This document shows, one piece after another, positions 1-8,535 of a DNA stretch of 64,000 bases. The position numbers and the translations under genes are program-made. The notes beneath the pieces were generated by a model. The model was not told where the DNA came from and searched no databases. It worked only from the letters and a program-made list of their open reading frames with translations. The first letter of the stretch is position 1, and every line of letters begins with the position of its first letter. The DNA is from Nitrospirota bacterium (GTDB lineage: Bacteria; Nitrospirota; Nitrospiria; SBBL01; JAADHI01). The stretch lies in NCBI GenBank assembly GCA_029261135.1, contig JAJDBX010000045.1, positions 1 to 64,000 of the forward strand, in the 5' to 3' direction.

Positions 1-74
1 CCCTCACTTCCTAGGCTGACACCAGGTTGTAGTAGCAACAATGCGGCAAGCAAGATAAGAACATTTTTTTTCAC
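1..74 (-). CDS. 5' end of an exported protein (partial)
   Basis: This is the start of a minus-strand gene cut by the window edge. A GTG codon at 74-72 is preceded by a GGAGG ribosome site (82-86 on the plus strand, 7 nt spacing). The 24 visible residues form a typical signal peptide: a KKN start, then a run of Leu/Ala/Val, ending near GVSLGSE. The protein is thus probably exported or a periplasmic/outer-membrane component. Nothing of the mature protein is visible, so no function can be proposed. Confidence 0.6.
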   Translation of the reverse strand, partial: MKKNVLILLAALLLLQPGVSLGSE

Positions 75-218
75 GGTTTAACCTCCATGTTGTTGAGAAA
101 TTTTAAAAATAAGGTTTTTACCAGAAACGAAGACTGAATGCTAGACAAAAACACATCGCAGTAAGATCCCTTTTAAAGGGGGAAGGGACTCAAGGCTTCC
201 CATTTACTTCAGATTTTA

Positions 219-267
219 ATGAGGAGCGCGACGTAAGGAGCGTCCGAACGAGCGCATTGTTAGCCTT
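219..267 (-). other. attC-like sequence downstream of the SRPBCC gene
   Basis: Read on the minus strand, this segment begins GGCTAACAATGCGCTCG and continues through GC-rich, partly repetitive sequence. Integron attC sites typically open with RYYYAAC followed by AA and a GCGCT-like stem. It lies about 130 nt beyond the stop of the SRPBCC gene, where a cassette recombination site should be. The matching right-hand GTTRRRY box is not clear, so it may be a decayed or half site. Its reading as attC rests mainly on the nearby integron integrase remnant. Confidence 0.4.
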
Positions 268-395
268 AACGCAAGTATAATTAGTAATCGAACTTCCATT
301 CTCTATCTTCTTTTTTGTTGGAACAAGCAATACCTTTATCACTTCACACTTACTGGGCAAGCATCGGGGTGCGGGCGACCATTAATTACACGGTA

Positions 396-815
396 TCAAA
401 GCTCTTCAAATAATGCGTCTACAGGTGATTTCGTCAACAGGCCCATAACAGGTGAAGGTAACATAAATATACCGTGTAATTCTAAAGTCGCTGTAAAACG
501 AACAATACAGTGGCCTTCGTCAACTTTATGAACTGACCATCTATTACCGGCTCTACGCACAAAACCTGATAACCCAGAGATGGCCTCGTATTCAAGTGTC
601 ATCGACAAGGGGTCGTAGGCGATGAGACGTTCCTGTGTGGCGCCTCCTTTAAAAGACCCAAAACTCTTGCTGCTTTCACACGTTCGAATCCCGCCCACAT
701 CTAGCTCCCCGGAAAGGGATGAAGTCCAATTGCTAATTTCTCCGAACCCTTCTCCTAGTACCTCCCAAGCCTTTTCAGCTGGTGCGTCAATCTCAATCTC
801 TCTGATAAATCGCAT
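396..815 (-). CDS. SRPBCC (polyketide cyclase/MxaD-like) family protein, possibly truncated
   Basis: This 139-residue protein has the START/Bet v1-like SRPBCC pattern: an N-terminal strand (FIREIEIDAPAEKAWEVL), then GEISNWTSSLSG and a central GNRWSV strand. The family binds hydrophobic ligands in a helix-grip cavity; no substrate can be named. The stop codon TGA falls earlier than usual. Reading through it gives YRVINGRPHPDA, close to the GRPHP ending common in this family, so the gene has probably lost about 15 C-terminal residues by a recent nonsense change. It lies between an attI-like segment (1013-1167) and an attC-like sequence (219-267), and is transcribed away from the integrase remnant, as an integron cassette would be. 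Confidence 0.75.
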   Translation of the reverse strand: MRFIREIEIDAPAEKAWEVLGEGFGEISNWTSSLSGELDVGGIRTCESSKSFGSFKGGATQERLIAYDPLSMTLEYEAISGLSGFVRRAGNRWSVHKVDEGHCIVRFTATLELHGIFMLPSPVMGLLTKSPVDALFEEL

Positions 816-881
816 CGTTTAGCCTTTTTAATCTGAGTAAAAGCTGCATGTAAATACGCATGTCAAAATAAAGCGGCTAAC

Positions 882-987
882 GTTCAGGATGAGGAGCGCC
901 CTTCAGGGCGTCTGTTTCTATCTGTTTGACGGCCAAGCCTTTCCACGTCGACGATTTGAATATCCCACAGCGCTCCTCATCCTGAAC
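882..987. repeat. Inverted-repeat element, copy 1 (106 bp)
   Basis: The element is bounded by a perfect 17-bp inverted repeat, GTTCAGGATGAGGAGCG at 882-898 and its complement at 971-987. Just inside the left arm is a second small hairpin, CGCCC-TTCA-GGGCG. It is followed by a GC-rich tail (988-1012). A second copy with the same interior is at 26516-26622. On its left it abuts GGCTAAC (875-881; GTTAGCC on the minus strand), which resembles an integron recombination box. Both copies lie near attI-like sites, so it may be a non-coding cassette or an unusual attC, but a palindromic mobile repeat is also possible. Confidence 0.75.
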
Positions 988-1012
988 GATGGGCCGCCGC
1001 AGGTGGGCCATC

Positions 1013-1167
1013 AAGTAAGTATATAGTTTCTGGATAGTAACGAATCGAATTCAAAATATCAATTCTCATATTGCAATTTTCTCGAATTTTCCTTAGTATC
1101 CTGGCCAATTCCTTCCGGATAACACACTAAATGTAATGTTATCTAGAAAAACGAGATAAGTACGGAT
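1013..1167 (-). other. attI-like segment 1, adjoining the integrase remnant
   Basis: This non-coding segment immediately precedes the start of the integron integrase pseudogene, where attI lies in integrons. Its two ends are nearly identical to 27665-27828: the TTTCTGGATAGTAACGAATC block at one end, and a TTATC(T/C)AGAAAAAC(G/A)AGATAAGTACGG block at the other, the latter holding the TTATCT...AGATAA inverted repeat. The middle is diverged. Several copies of a TATCCAGAAA/TATCTAGAAA motif in both orientations could be integrase-binding repeats. On the minus strand the outer edge reads ACTTGATGGCC, a degenerate form of the ACTTGTTGGGCC junction at the second site. Confidence 0.55.
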
Positions 1168-1638
1168 ATGATCTTATCAGTCGAAGAATTGAAAGTATTC
1201 GATGTCGTGTTGACCAAAAACAACATCGACGAGAAATACCACGCTCCTTTCAAAAAATGGCTGAAGTATTAGTTAGACTTCTGTAAAAAGTACCAGCACT
1301 CCATAACCAAAAAAAATAGTCTCCCACTTATTTATTAATAAATTAAAAGATAAACATCAAACGACAATACAGCAACAACAAGCAAGCAGTGTAATATCGC
1401 TTTATCTTAGGCAAATTCAAGCTCAGTCTAACAGACAAAAAAGACCGTGGCGCAGCAAAATGCCGAAGATTGGGACAAGGCCCGTGATGACTTAAAGGCC
1501 GAAATCGCTCTCAGACATTATTCCCCAAAAACCTTGCGCAGCTATAAAAATTGGGTCATAAAATTTCAAGGATTCAACCGCAACAAAACCATTAAAAATT
1601 TAACCCTGAAAGAAGCAAAAAGCCCACTCGACTTTTAA
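1168..1638 (+). pseudogene. intI: Integron integrase (tyrosine recombinase) remnant, N-terminal half
   Basis: Three reading frames together give the N-terminal part of a chromosomal-type integron integrase. From ATG 1168 come HAPFKKWLKY, an in-frame TAG, and LDFCKKYQHS. A shifted frame gives LFINKLKDKHQ and SSVISLYLRQIQ. A further shift, from about 1447, gives DDLKAEIALRHYSPKTLRSY and WVIKFQGF, the SAM-like core-binding domain characteristic of IntI/Xer proteins. The gene then ends at TAA 1636-1638. The whole catalytic domain (Arg, His-x-x-Arg, Tyr) is missing. With one nonsense codon, two frameshifts and a lost C-terminus, it cannot be active. It is divergent from the SRPBCC gene, the standard integron arrangement. 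Family assignment comes from motif recognition only. Confidence 0.75.
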
Positions 1639-1647
1639 AACGCCCAT

Positions 1648-1725
1648 ATGTCTAAACCCGAACTCATTGCTGTAATCCAAAACAACACGGCCTTCGCCAG
1701 TTTGTCTGCCAGAGATAATTTTTAA
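1648..1725 (+). pseudogene. Decayed fragment of the midA 5' end
   Basis: ATG 1648 opens a frame reading MSKPELIAVIQNN, against MSKPELVSAIQNE at the start of the intact midA gene at 2324. The first 18 nucleotides differ at one position. Similarity then fades through GCCTTCGCC, and the frame closes at TAA. It lies directly behind the broken integrase. I read it as a partial duplicate of midA left by a rearrangement that joined the integron end to this locus, with the DUF302 gene now between the two copies. Confidence 0.65.
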
Positions 1726-1759
1726 CAACCGGACTTTAAAATTTTTTAATCGCAGATCA

Positions 1760-2146
1760 TTATAAATTTTCTATCACCTTCCGTAATTTGGATTGGACCT
1801 GATCAGCGATATCCTTTAATGCCGGATTTTCAATCGACTGCATTGAAGCAATCGGATCTACCGCAGAGACTTCAACTTCCCCCGCCACTGTCTCTTGAAC
1901 AATGACATTACAGGGCAACATTGTTCCAATGCGGCTTTCTGCTTGAAGGGCCTTATAGGCATATGAAGGATTACAAGCCCCCAAAATCTTGTATTTCCTA
2001 AAATCGACATCAAGTTTTTTCTTCAAAGTCGCTTGAACATCAATTTCAGTCAGCACACCAAAACCTTCTTTTTTCAGCGCTTCAATTACTTGGTGTATTG
2101 CATCATCAAATGTCATATCTACAATTTTATTAAAACTATACTGCAT
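1760..2146 (-). CDS. DUF302 family protein
   Basis: This is a 128-residue DUF302 protein. The domain spans nearly the whole length: FNKIVDMTFDDAIHQVIEAL at the start, then LTEIDVQATLKKKL, the typical YKILGACNPSYAYKAL block, and LPCNVIVQE. DUF302 proteins are small soluble proteins of unresolved function, often seen beside redox or metal genes. I start at ATG 2146 because AAAGGAG lies just upstream; a longer frame begins 17 residues earlier without such a site. It is divergent from midA, leaving about 180 bp between the two starts for both promoters. Confidence 0.85.
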   Translation of the reverse strand: MQYSFNKIVDMTFDDAIHQVIEALKKEGFGVLTEIDVQATLKKKLDVDFRKYKILGACNPSYAYKALQAESRIGTMLPCNVIVQETVAGEVEVSAVDPIASMQSIENPALKDIADQVQSKLRKVIENL

Positions 2147-2323
2147 CACTTTTTCTCCTTTGATTTTAAATTTTAAACAATGGGAAGGATAACCCACAAA
2201 GCAGCCTTGAACAATATTTCAAGTCATAAATATCACTCCAAATATTGATAATCAATTGGAATTCGCCTAGTATTCTACCGATTACCCTTTGAAGCACCTC
2301 AAAAAGATTAGGGAAAACACCCC

Positions 2324-3463
2324 ATGTCAAAACCCGAACTCGTCTCTGCCATTCAAAACGAAATCGCCCAAAACGGCCCCATCCCCTTTGCCCGTTTTAT
2401 GGAATCCGCACTTTATCACCCAGAATATGGTTACTATTCTTCTCCCGGAGAAAAGATCGGCTGGGAGGGTGATTTTTATACAAGCAGTTCCGTCCACCCC
2501 ATTTTTGGGGAACTCTTGGCAAAACAGCTCCTACAGATGGGCGAAATACTGGGCGACAAAACGTTTACGATTGTTGAAGCCGGTGCCGGTTTAGGCACGC
2601 TTTGCAGGGATATCCTCAATACCATTCAAAAAGAAAATGTCGATCTTTTTGAGCAATGCAGCTATGTCATTGTTGAAAAAAGTGTCTTTTTAAAAGAGAA
2701 ACAACAGGCCTTGCTCTCCCCGATTTTCCCCAAACAGCTTTCTTGGGAAGCTGAAATTCCCCAAGGGCTCGTCGGCATCGTGCTTTCAAATGAACTTTTG
2801 GACGCCCTGCCTGTTCACCGGCTTCGAGTTGAAAAAGAAGCCATTCAAGAAATTTATGTGGACTGGAAAGACAATACATTTATAGAGGTATTAAGAGCGC
2901 CCTCCACAGCGAAACTCACTGAGTACTTAAAACGACTGAACATTTCTCTGGATAAACCCCTCGAGTTGGAAATCAACCTGCAAGCGCTAGATTGGCTGAC
3001 CTCCGTCGGCTTAGCCCTTTCTTCAGGCTTCGTGATCACCATTGATTATGGTTATCCAGCAGCAGATCTTTACACCTCGCGAAGACCCAAGGGCACCTTC
3101 CTTTGTTATCACCAACACAAAACCAGTGAAAACCCCTATGAACACATCGGAGAGCAAGACATGACCACGCATGTTGATTTTACGTCCGTGGCGTATTGTG
3201 GGAAATCGGTCGGACTCAACACGATTGGCTTTACCGACCAAATGCATTTTTTGATGGGCTTGGGTATCGCACAGCGTATGGAAGGCCCTGGCGCGAAGAT
3301 GCATGAATCAGAAGAAGCTAAAAAAGAATTTCTGGCGATGAAACAATTGATGAACCCTGCCGACATGGGAAAAACATTTAAAGTCTTGATACAAGAGAAA
3401 GGTATTTCTGGCGATTACAAATTGGACGGGCTTCAGTTTAAATCACTGAACACACTGGAATAA
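2324..3463 (+). CDS. midA: SAM-dependent methyltransferase, MidA/NDUFAF7 family
   Basis: This 379-residue class I methyltransferase belongs to the MidA (DUF185) family, whose eukaryotic member NDUFAF7 methylates an arginine in a respiratory complex I subunit. Visible hallmarks are the early PIPFARFMESALYHPEYGYY block, the SAM-binding VEAGAGLGTL loop near residue 87, the family signature LSNELLDALPVHRL, and ITIDYGYP further on. Length is normal for the family. The bacterial substrate is not established, and complex I subunits are not encoded nearby. The 5' end has a decayed partial copy at 1648. The gene is convergent with the large membrane protein that follows. Confidence 0.9.
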   Translation: MSKPELVSAIQNEIAQNGPIPFARFMESALYHPEYGYYSSPGEKIGWEGDFYTSSSVHPIFGELLAKQLLQMGEILGDKTFTIVEAGAGLGTLCRDILNTIQKENVDLFEQCSYVIVEKSVFLKEKQQALLSPIFPKQLSWEAEIPQGLVGIVLSNELLDALPVHRLRVEKEAIQEIYVDWKDNTFIEVLRAPSTAKLTEYLKRLNISLDKPLELEINLQALDWLTSVGLALSSGFVITIDYGYPAADLYTSRRPKGTFLCYHQHKTSENPYEHIGEQDMTTHVDFTSVAYCGKSVGLNTIGFTDQMHFLMGLGIAQRMEGPGAKMHESEEAKKEFLAMKQLMNPADMGKTFKVLIQEKGISGDYKLDGLQFKSLNTLE

Positions 3464-3559
3464 GTAATCCGCGCCGCAAGCGGACGGGGGGATTAAACCC
3501 ACGCTTCGCAATAAAGACAAAATCGACCTTCTCCCCCGTTTCATCGCCATGATTTCAAT

Positions 3560-6500
3560 CTAACTTTGAGATGAGTCCCGAAGTAAGTCAGCATGTTTTT
3601 TCGCTTCAATCACCCGAATATCGCCTTCATCTAAGATATTGTTCTTCAGAAAAAACTGAAAGGCCTTTGCCGCATTTTCAGGATCTTCCAATTCCATATG
3701 GGAAAGGCCGAGATAGTAATACATCATGCTACCGGGTGCTTGACGGCCTAATTTCTCGATACCTTGATTGAGGTTTGTGACAGCGTCCTCGTAGCGGCCC
3801 AACAAATAAAGACCGGCGCCTCCATAATTATTTTTTAAAGGCTCGGAAACCATTTGTTCAAAAATGAGCGCCATACGTTGCTCTTCCGGGATTTGCACAC
3901 CAACGCGACGTCGCCACTCAACATCCTTCCAGTAGGGCAGCAATTGAAATTTTTGGGGGTCAATTTCCAATGCCTTGCGCGAATCATTTAACCCCAAGAT
4001 AAACGCACCCAAGGCACGTTTGGCTTCCCTCTCTTTACCCTGCTTATCCAGAACTTGGCTTTCATAATAATGACTAAAGGGGGCAGAGAAAATGGACCCT
4101 TTTTTAAGGTAGGCTAAAGCCCTCTCATATTCCTCCTTAAAGTACAAATCAACGCCCTTATAATAGGACGCGGCCAAGCCCACCTTTGTTTCATCTTCGA
4201 TTTTTTCAAGAAAAGTCGATGCTTTTTTATAGGCTCCCTGCGATTGGTAAAATTTTGCAAGGCTGAGCAATGTCTTTTGGTGAAGCGGTTCAGCGGACAA
4301 TGCCCGATGCCATGCACGCTCGGCTTCTCGACGATTTCCATCCTTAAATTGTGCGCGGCCCCAGAGCCACTCCCCTTCCGCATCGGGATGAAGACCTAAA
4401 CCTTGTTGGATCATCTCACCCGCTTCTTTGTTTTTTTGCATTCTGAAAAAACCTTCGGCAATTTGATAATAGCCTGCAGCCTTTACCGCATCCGATTCAT
4501 CGCCTTGAAAGAGGTAGCTGTCTCCTGCAGAAGCGGCCCCTTGCATTTCGGCGATATGAACCGACATCGTATCTTCAAAAAGCGATTTCGGGGTTTGGAA
4601 TTCAACCAAGGTAAAGTCGTCTGTATTTAAAGTCGCATCCCCCACGAAATGATCGATTTCATTTGGCCCCAACATAAAATGGGCCCAAATGTCATAGACC
4701 GAATAAACATCCGCACGCGACAAATCATTTGCCACAGCAGGGTCAGAAATACGGCGGGTAATTTCGTCCCGGTCTACCTTAAAAGGGGTTTCTGATCCGA
4801 GCATAATTAAATCACCCGCATCGGTGAAAAAGATCATCACTTCATCAAAAACAGAATGAAAGGTTTTAATGACCGATTTGAGCTCCGTTGATCGAATCCC
4901 ATAAAAATGAATCCATTGCGAAAAGATGCCGCCAGCACTCAGATGTTCCTTTCCGAGTTGGAAAAACTCCTGCGTAAAAAGTTTGGCTGAGCCGCTTCGC
5001 CAGGGATGAGAAGGTTCTGACACGATAACATCATATTTTTCATCTGTACGGAGCAAATAATTTCGCGCGTCGTCCTCTGCCAAAGAAACACGCGGATCAT
5101 CCAAAACGTTGTGGCTGAAGGGATCAAAAAAGCGCGAGCCTTCAATCACCGCCGGTTCAAGCTCCAAGGTGATCAATTTTTCGATCGGGTGCATAATCAT
5201 CGATCCGGTCGTAATGCCACTGCCATGACCAATCAACATCACATTTTTGGGATCATCCGCCAAAAGCATGGGCAAGTGGGCCACCAGCAATTGTGTTTTC
5301 ATATCCCCTGTGGTTGAAGCATTCGGCTTCCCGTCAATGGCCAAAGTGAGGTGGGGATCTTTTGCCAGGGTTTGATGCTGAACGACAGTCACCGTCGCAG
5401 AAATCCCCTCTTCATAATAAAGCAGGTTGAGTTTGGCCTGTTGCCCAAAAAGCTCACTCGACATCATGAGCGGATTCCAGGTCGGAGCGGAAAATAGCAT
5501 GATAAATAGAAAAACAAACACTCCGCCCGTCGCCCAATTTTTTCGACCGGCCAGAACGGGTGATTGATGGATTTCTCTTTTTGTAAAAGCAAACCAAAGC
5601 ATCAGGGCCAAGAAAGTGTTGATCACAATAGCAATATGCAGACTCTTCTGAATCCCAAAGGAGGGCAAGAGAATAAAACCAACTGTAAAAGAACCAAAAA
5701 TCGTCCCGACGGTGTTCACCGCATAAGCGCGACCCACAATCGCACCGAGGGGCCGGATTTCTGCCTTTTCTCTTGAAGTCATAATATGGATCACCAGGGG
5801 GAAGACCCCTCCCATAAGGATGGTCGATCCCATCATGACTGCTCCGGCGATAACAAACTTCGTGACGGCACGCACTTTACTCCAGGTGTGCAGAACACCC
5901 ATGATATCCAAAAAAAATGTGGGCAATAAGGGAAAGACAAACTCTCCTCCAAAAGCAAAGAGGGCAATCCCCGCTTGAACCCCTGTGAGCAGGAGAAGCG
6001 GCCTTGCAAAACGTTTTAAGAGTAAAGAAAAAATAAAACTGCCTAGCGCCAAACCGAGCAGGTATGTCGAAAGCATCGTTGCGTAGGAGTAAACCGTTGA
6101 ACCTAAAATTAAAGTCAGGATACGCGTCCAGACCACCTCGTAAATCATCGCAGAAAAACCAGAAATCGCAAAAACCATCAGAAGCACTTGTGTGAGACCT
6201 TTTTCTTCCCGGCTTAGGCGTAATGCTTCTTGAGAAATTTTTACTTTATTCTTCGGAGAGCGACCTGATTGAGTCGTTTCTCTTACAGGCAGTGCTTCGC
6301 GTTTTTCGCCTCGTCCCAGCCAGATCGCCAAGGCCGCAATCACGCCGTTGAGTGCTGCGGCCAATAAAGTGGTTTTTTGAAGACCCAGCGTCGGCAACAG
6401 AAAAAATCCCGCAGAAAGCACACCCATAACCGCACCAAAGGTGTTAAAAGCGTAGAGCAGTCCTATCCCTTTTCCGACACTCTCTCTGTTTTTATAACGT

Positions 6501-6910
6501 TGCGCCAAAACAGGCAGTGTGCCCCCCATCAAGGCCGTCGGGAGCAAAAGGATCAACACGGCCAGGACAAAACGGACAAGACTAAAGGCATAGAATGAAA
6601 AATCAAATATCGATGAAAGCGATTGGTAAATCGGAACAAGGGATGAAAAAAGGATGGGAACGACAAAGGCATAAACGCCGATACCCAGTTCGAGCAGGCC
6701 ATAGGTAAGGAGCGGATTTCTAAATTGATCCGCGCGTTTTCCAAAATACCAGCTTCCGAGCGCCAAGCCCCCCATGAAGGCGGTCAAAAGAGTCGAGATG
6801 GCAAACATTGAAGCCCCGAAGACGAGGATCAACTCCCTCATCCACACCATTTGATAGAGTAGCGCAGTCAGTCCAGAAAGAAAAAAAAGTATGGGAACGA
6901 GCGCAAACAT
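3560..6910 (-). CDS. Membrane-anchored spermidine synthase-like protein with TPR tail
   Basis: This 1116-residue fusion has three parts. Residues 1 to about 510 form two blocks of hydrophobic helices, each starting with a similar GFSAMIYEVVWTR-like motif and separated by a charged linker (around 205-240). Residues of roughly 530-760 are a Rossmann spermidine synthase-like domain, with VMLIGHGSGITTG, the acidic ELEPAVIEGS and VIVSEPSHPWRSG. Residues from about 790 on are tetratricopeptide repeats. Such MFS-like/spermidine synthase fusions are widespread, but their substrates are unknown and true polyamine synthesis is unproven. The glycine-rich loop reads GHGSG rather than the usual GGGxG. It appears to be transcribed alone. 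Confidence 0.85.
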   Translation of the reverse strand: MFALVPILFFLSGLTALLYQMVWMRELILVFGASMFAISTLLTAFMGGLALGSWYFGKRADQFRNPLLTYGLLELGIGVYAFVVPILFSSLVPIYQSLSSIFDFSFYAFSLVRFVLAVLILLLPTALMGGTLPVLAQRYKNRESVGKGIGLLYAFNTFGAVMGVLSAGFFLLPTLGLQKTTLLAAALNGVIAALAIWLGRGEKREALPVRETTQSGRSPKNKVKISQEALRLSREEKGLTQVLLMVFAISGFSAMIYEVVWTRILTLILGSTVYSYATMLSTYLLGLALGSFIFSLLLKRFARPLLLLTGVQAGIALFAFGGEFVFPLLPTFFLDIMGVLHTWSKVRAVTKFVIAGAVMMGSTILMGGVFPLVIHIMTSREKAEIRPLGAIVGRAYAVNTVGTIFGSFTVGFILLPSFGIQKSLHIAIVINTFLALMLWFAFTKREIHQSPVLAGRKNWATGGVFVFLFIMLFSAPTWNPLMMSSELFGQQAKLNLLYYEEGISATVTVVQHQTLAKDPHLTLAIDGKPNASTTGDMKTQLLVAHLPMLLADDPKNVMLIGHGSGITTGSMIMHPIEKLITLELEPAVIEGSRFFDPFSHNVLDDPRVSLAEDDARNYLLRTDEKYDVIVSEPSHPWRSGSAKLFTQEFFQLGKEHLSAGGIFSQWIHFYGIRSTELKSVIKTFHSVFDEVMIFFTDAGDLIMLGSETPFKVDRDEITRRISDPAVANDLSRADVYSVYDIWAHFMLGPNEIDHFVGDATLNTDDFTLVEFQTPKSLFEDTMSVHIAEMQGAASAGDSYLFQGDESDAVKAAGYYQIAEGFFRMQKNKEAGEMIQQGLGLHPDAEGEWLWGRAQFKDGNRREAERAWHRALSAEPLHQKTLLSLAKFYQSQGAYKKASTFLEKIEDETKVGLAASYYKGVDLYFKEEYERALAYLKKGSIFSAPFSHYYESQVLDKQGKEREAKRALGAFILGLNDSRKALEIDPQKFQLLPYWKDVEWRRRVGVQIPEEQRMALIFEQMVSEPLKNNYGGAGLYLLGRYEDAVTNLNQGIEKLGRQAPGSMMYYYLGLSHMELEDPENAAKAFQFFLKNNILDEGDIRVIEAKKHADLLRDSSQS

Positions 6911-7009
6911 AGGGGCGTATCTTAGAGGAATCGCTGCACAATCTCAATGAGATTCATTGATCAACAGCTTGATTTACTTTAAAGCGATTGCCTTTGCTTC
7001 AAGGCAGGG

Positions 7010-7453
7010 TTATTCAGAATGATCGATATGAATGTCGTTTGGAAAGGGTTTGCCGACACCCGTTTCAATCGCATCTTTCAAACTGAGCAGAAAAACGGCC
7101 CACTTCGTACTGCAATGCGCCATAAAATCTGAGGATTCCTTCCACAATCCGTGCTTGAATAAGACGTAGATTTGTCCATCTTCCTCTTGCAAACAAAATG
7201 AAACCTCAGTGCCCATCCACGCCCCCGGTATTTTACCGACATGTTTCCAGCGGACAAGCCTATCCGGTTTAAGTTCGGCCACTTCAAAGTCCGGTCCCTC
7301 CCCATCAAATCGAAATTGGATGACTGAACCCAGTTCTCCTGAACCAATGGTGTCCCTTGTCCACCATTTTGAAAGACCTTTATTTGTCGTAAGTGCCTCA
7401 TAAATATCTTTTTTGGCACCCTTAATCCCGACGCTATGAAGAATATCAGGCAT
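7010..7453 (-). CDS. SRPBCC/AHSA1-domain protein
   Basis: This 147-residue protein is of the Aha1/CalC type. The N-terminal strand HSVGIKGAKKDIYEALT is followed by GLSKWWTRDT, the WWT motif frequent in this family, then FRFDGEGPDFEV and VRWKHVG. These proteins have a hydrophobic cavity, and their roles are mostly unknown. ATG 7453 is preferred over the TTG six bases earlier because the AAAGGAG site is 9 nt upstream of the ATG. It lies 24 nt beyond the stop of the arsenate reductase on the same strand, so it may be co-transcribed with the arsenic pair. Confidence 0.8.
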   Translation of the reverse strand: MPDILHSVGIKGAKKDIYEALTTNKGLSKWWTRDTIGSGELGSVIQFRFDGEGPDFEVAELKPDRLVRWKHVGKIPGAWMGTEVSFCLQEEDGQIYVLFKHGLWKESSDFMAHCSTKWAVFLLSLKDAIETGVGKPFPNDIHIDHSE

Positions 7454-7477
7454 ATTCAATCACTCCTTTCACGTGTT

Positions 7478-7888
7478 TTAAAAAGAGGACTTAATCGTTT
7501 CAATGAGGCGAATGACTTTCTTTTTGATCATGTCTCGAACCGCATTAAACTGATCCATCTCTAAATGTTTCGGATCAGGAATCTCCCAATTCTCACGGTT
7601 TTTCGCTCGAACTATGGGGCATGCGTCTCCACATCCCATGGTGACAACATAATCATATCTAACCTGGGGAATGTCCTTCAATGATTTGGATATATGTGAC
7701 CCTAAATCATATCCGATCGCCTTCATCGATTCGATGGCTTTGCTATTTACCATTCCAGAAGCATGAGAACCACTTGAAAGTGCATCAATCACGCCTTTTC
7801 CCAGCATAATTCCAAATGCTTCTGCCATTTGGCTCCGGCATGAATTTTCCACACAGACAAATAAGACTTTTTGGGTTAGCGGCAACAC
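7478..7888 (-). CDS. arsC: Arsenate reductase, low-molecular-weight phosphatase type
   Basis: This 136-residue arsenate reductase of the phosphatase-like family reduces arsenate to arsenite in the cytoplasm. The catalytic P-loop C-x5-R is at Cys12-Arg18 (CVENSCR), and the two relay cysteines are Cys86 and Cys90 in MGCGDACP. The general-acid Asp is in WEIPDP (Asp105). I set the start at GTG 7888, which puts the P-loop at the expected distance from the N-terminus and overlaps the aquaporin stop by 13 bp; a longer frame runs back into the aquaporin gene. The overlap implies translational coupling with the channel gene. The MGCGDACP block resembles thioredoxin- or mycoredoxin-linked enzymes. Confidence 0.85.
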   Translation of the reverse strand: MLPLTQKVLFVCVENSCRSQMAEAFGIMLGKGVIDALSSGSHASGMVNSKAIESMKAIGYDLGSHISKSLKDIPQVRYDYVVTMGCGDACPIVRAKNRENWEIPDPKHLEMDQFNAVRDMIKKKVIRLIETIKSSF

Positions 7889-8535
7889 GCTTTCTCTTTC
7901 ACACAACGGCAACACACAATCGCCAGACACGCACCGATAATTGGCGCTAGGATATACAACCAAAGTGCCTTAAATTGACCGCTCATCAAAGCCGGGCCGA
8001 TTGACCGTGCCGGATTCATTGATGCGCCGGAAATCGGACCGGCAAATAATGCCTCCAAGCCGACCACACCACCAATTGCGACGCCAGCCATAATCCCTTT
8101 TTCTTGCGCGCCGGTTGCAACATTGATAATGGTGAGCATCAAGATAAAGGTCAGGATCAACTCCAAGAGAAACGACTGGCTAAGAGTGCCGGTGGGCAAA
8201 GTCGCGCCGAAGGTTTCATGCTTTAAGAATAAGATGTAAACAAGTAGACTCGCAGTGATGGCGCCAAGTACCTGGCTCAGCACATAAGGAATAACCGCTC
8301 TGCCCGGAAAGCGTTTGGCGTACCAGAAGGCCAAGGTCACCGCCGGATTGATGTGTGCGCCTGAGATATCACCAAAGGTGTAAATCATCGATGCGACGAC
8401 AAGCCCGAAGACCATGGCAATCCCTACATGCGTCACAATTCCGCCACTTAAATCATTGACGACAATGGCAGAGGTTCCTGCAAAGACAAGGATAAAAGTG
8501 CCCACATACTCCGCAATACATTTTCTAAACATCAT
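7876..8535 (-). CDS. Aquaporin (MIP family), probably an arsenite channel
   Basis: This 219-residue inner-membrane channel has both MIP signature loops, HINPAV (Asn63-Pro64-Ala65) and SMNPARS (Asn174-Pro175-Ala176), and about six membrane helices. Directly coupled arsC makes an arsenic role likely: in Sinorhizobium, AqpS replaces an arsenite pump, letting arsenite made by ArsC leave down its gradient. The C-terminus is unusually cysteine-rich (CCRCVKEKACCR), which could bind metalloid or metal, although this is speculative. No arsR or arsB/acr3 is visible in the window. A plain water or glycerol channel remains possible. The start ATG has AAAGGA 5 nt upstream. Confidence 0.85.
   Translation of the reverse strand: MMFRKCIAEYVGTFILVFAGTSAIVVNDLSGGIVTHVGIAMVFGLVVASMIYTFGDISGAHINPAVTLAFWYAKRFPGRAVIPYVLSQVLGAITASLLVYILFLKHETFGATLPTGTLSQSFLLELILTFILMLTIINVATGAQEKGIMAGVAIGGVVGLEALFAGPISGASMNPARSIGPALMSGQFKALWLYILAPIIGACLAIVCCRCVKEKACCR

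Noticed and set aside
3464..3559. Hairpin TCCGC...GCGGA between midA and the spermidine synthase-like gene
   Set aside because: The stem is only 5 bp and no T-run follows, so it was not called as a terminator.
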